Shown: positions 14,691 through 15,488 of the stretch, one piece after another
Numbering within the stretch: position 1 is the stretch's first letter
Layout: every line of letters begins with the position of its first letter
Assembly: GCA_029573975.1 (NCBI GenBank)
Contig: JAKQBU010000513.1
Coordinates: 1 to 15,488 of the forward strand
Length of the DNA stretch: 15,488 bases
Source: Planctomycetota bacterium
GTDB lineage: Bacteria > Planctomycetota > Phycisphaerae > Sedimentisphaerales > SM23-30
Reading direction: 5' to 3'
Translations under genes and position numbers: made by a program
The notes under the pieces: model-generated
What the model was told of the DNA's origin: nothing
The model's input: only the letters and a program-made list of their open reading frames with translations
Database searches by the model: none

Positions 14691-15488
14691 TACCTCTTCC
14701 CACGCACCTCATACCGCCGCCCGAACCGGTTCACGAAAAAATACCGCAGCGCATCCATCACATGATCGTGCACCCCGTCCTTCTCCGGCGACTCGCTCAG
14801 CGCCCCACTCCCCAGCCGCGCATACCGCAGCGCCTGAAACGCCGCAATCAACTGCTGACACCGCGGTGCCACAAACAGCCGCGCCGGCCCCGCCGCCGGC
14901 GCCAGAAAACTCCGGATCCGCTCGATCCCCTCCGCCACCCCGCTCGCCCGCCACCGCACCGGCATCCCCAGCGCCGCCAGCTCCTGCACCACCGACGTAC
15001 CCGTAATCTCCCGCTTCTGACGCCCCGCCGGATCGCAAAACGTCGCCGCCGCCTCCTGCGGATACCGCTCCCGGATCAGCCGCACCTGCTCCGCCACCGT
15101 CGCCCGGCTCTTCAAATGCTCGTCAATCACATACACATTCTCCCGCTCGTCCACCTGCACAAACAAACACACCAGCGGATTGCTGAACCCGAAATCCAGC
15201 GACCGGTACAGCGGCCAGTCCGGATTGTACCCCGCCTCCCGCACATGCACCGCCGGCACAAACTCCGGAAACACCGCCTCCGCGCAGCTCGGCCGCTGGC
15301 ACAGCATCTCCGCCCGCCACGCCTGCCCGCTGCTCCGCCGCTTCTGCGCCAGCGCATCCTCCACCGCATAATATCCGTCCCCTGATTTCGCCCGCCCCCG
15401 GCAGTCCTCCCACAGCCCGCACCGGCTGCACTCCCGGTCCCGGCACGCCTCGATCACCTCCCACAAACACCACCGGAACACCCGCACC
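14687..15488 (-). CDS. phage-type terminase large subunit, nuclease domain, 5' partial
   Basis: The frame is open through the right edge, so only the C-terminal 267 codons or so are visible and the ATPase domain lies outside. The visible part fits the RNase H-like nuclease domain of terminase large subunits. It has LYRSLDFGFSNP with first Asp about residue 98, a strand YVIDEH, FCDPAGRQKRE with Asp about 152, and GVHDHVMDALRYF near residue 245 with Asp/His ligands. Upstream of it, four Cys (visible residues 15, 20, 23 and 29) form a CxxxxCxxCxxxxxC cluster before DGYYAVEDALAQKRR and WRAEMLCQRPS. This is a zinc-knuckle-like insert joining the ATPase and nuclease halves. In phages the enzyme packages and cuts concatemeric DNA at the portal. 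Here it may belong to a prophage, a gene-transfer-agent-like module or a remnant. No portal or capsid gene is in view. The reading frame is intact. Confidence 0.82.
   Translation of the reverse strand, partial: VRVFRWCLWEVIEACRDRECSRCGLWEDCRGRAKSGDGYYAVEDALAQKRRSSGQAWRAEMLCQRPSCAEAVFPEFVPAVHVREAGYNPDWPLYRSLDFGFSNPLVCLFVQVDERENVYVIDEHLKSRATVAEQVRLIRERYPQEAAATFCDPAGRQKREITGTSVVQELAALGMPVRWRASGVAEGIERIRSFLAPAAGPARLFVAPRCQQLIAAFQALRYARLGSGALSESPEKDGVHDHVMDALRYFFVNRFGRRYEVRGKRY

Overview
The window looks like part of a chromosome from a Planctomycetota bacterium, most likely of the Phycisphaerae/Sedimentisphaerales type. The evidence is indirect. It includes a secreted multidomain protein ending in a type I dockerin-like repeat, a large secreted right-handed beta-helix protein, orphan cobalamin-type radical SAM enzymes, a carboxynorspermidine-type polyamine operon, and mostly monocistronic genes with wide spacers. 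No rRNA or marker protein is present to settle the taxonomy.

Layout, left to right: (1) the 3' part of a two-lobed retropepsin-like aspartic protease (+, runs off the left edge); (2) a tRNA with anticodon CAT (-); (3) a secreted serine hydrolase of the beta-lactamase/class C fold (-) with an intrinsic terminator abutting its stop codon; (4) a divergently transcribed secreted beta-helix protein (+), possibly a GH141-like carbohydrate-active enzyme, with a sigma70-like promoter candidate; (5) a B12-binding radical SAM enzyme (+); (6) a 262-residue protein of unknown family (-), enclosed by two copies of a repeat made of a hairpin and a pyrimidine-rich tract; (7) a secreted protein with two laminin-B-like modules, a propeller-like region and a dockerin-like end (-); (8) a two-gene operon for carboxynorspermidine/carboxyspermidine dehydrogenase and decarboxylase (-), translationally coupled by a TTGA stop/start overlap; (9) a second, divergent B12-binding radical SAM enzyme (+) with a TTG start; (10) the C-terminal part of a phage-type terminase large subunit (-, runs off the right edge), whose stop codon shares the tetranucleotide TTAA with the stop of gene 9.

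Functionally the window is a mosaic. The only clear pathway is the polyamine operon: reductive condensation of a diamine with aspartate semialdehyde, then PLP-dependent decarboxylation, giving spermidine or norspermidine. The beta-helix protein, the dockerin-like protein and perhaps the serine hydrolase are secreted and fit polysaccharide or envelope use. The two radical SAM enzymes have no substrate-defining neighbours. The terminase fragment may mark a prophage or a domesticated phage module beyond the right edge. I found no CRISPR array, transposase or rRNA.
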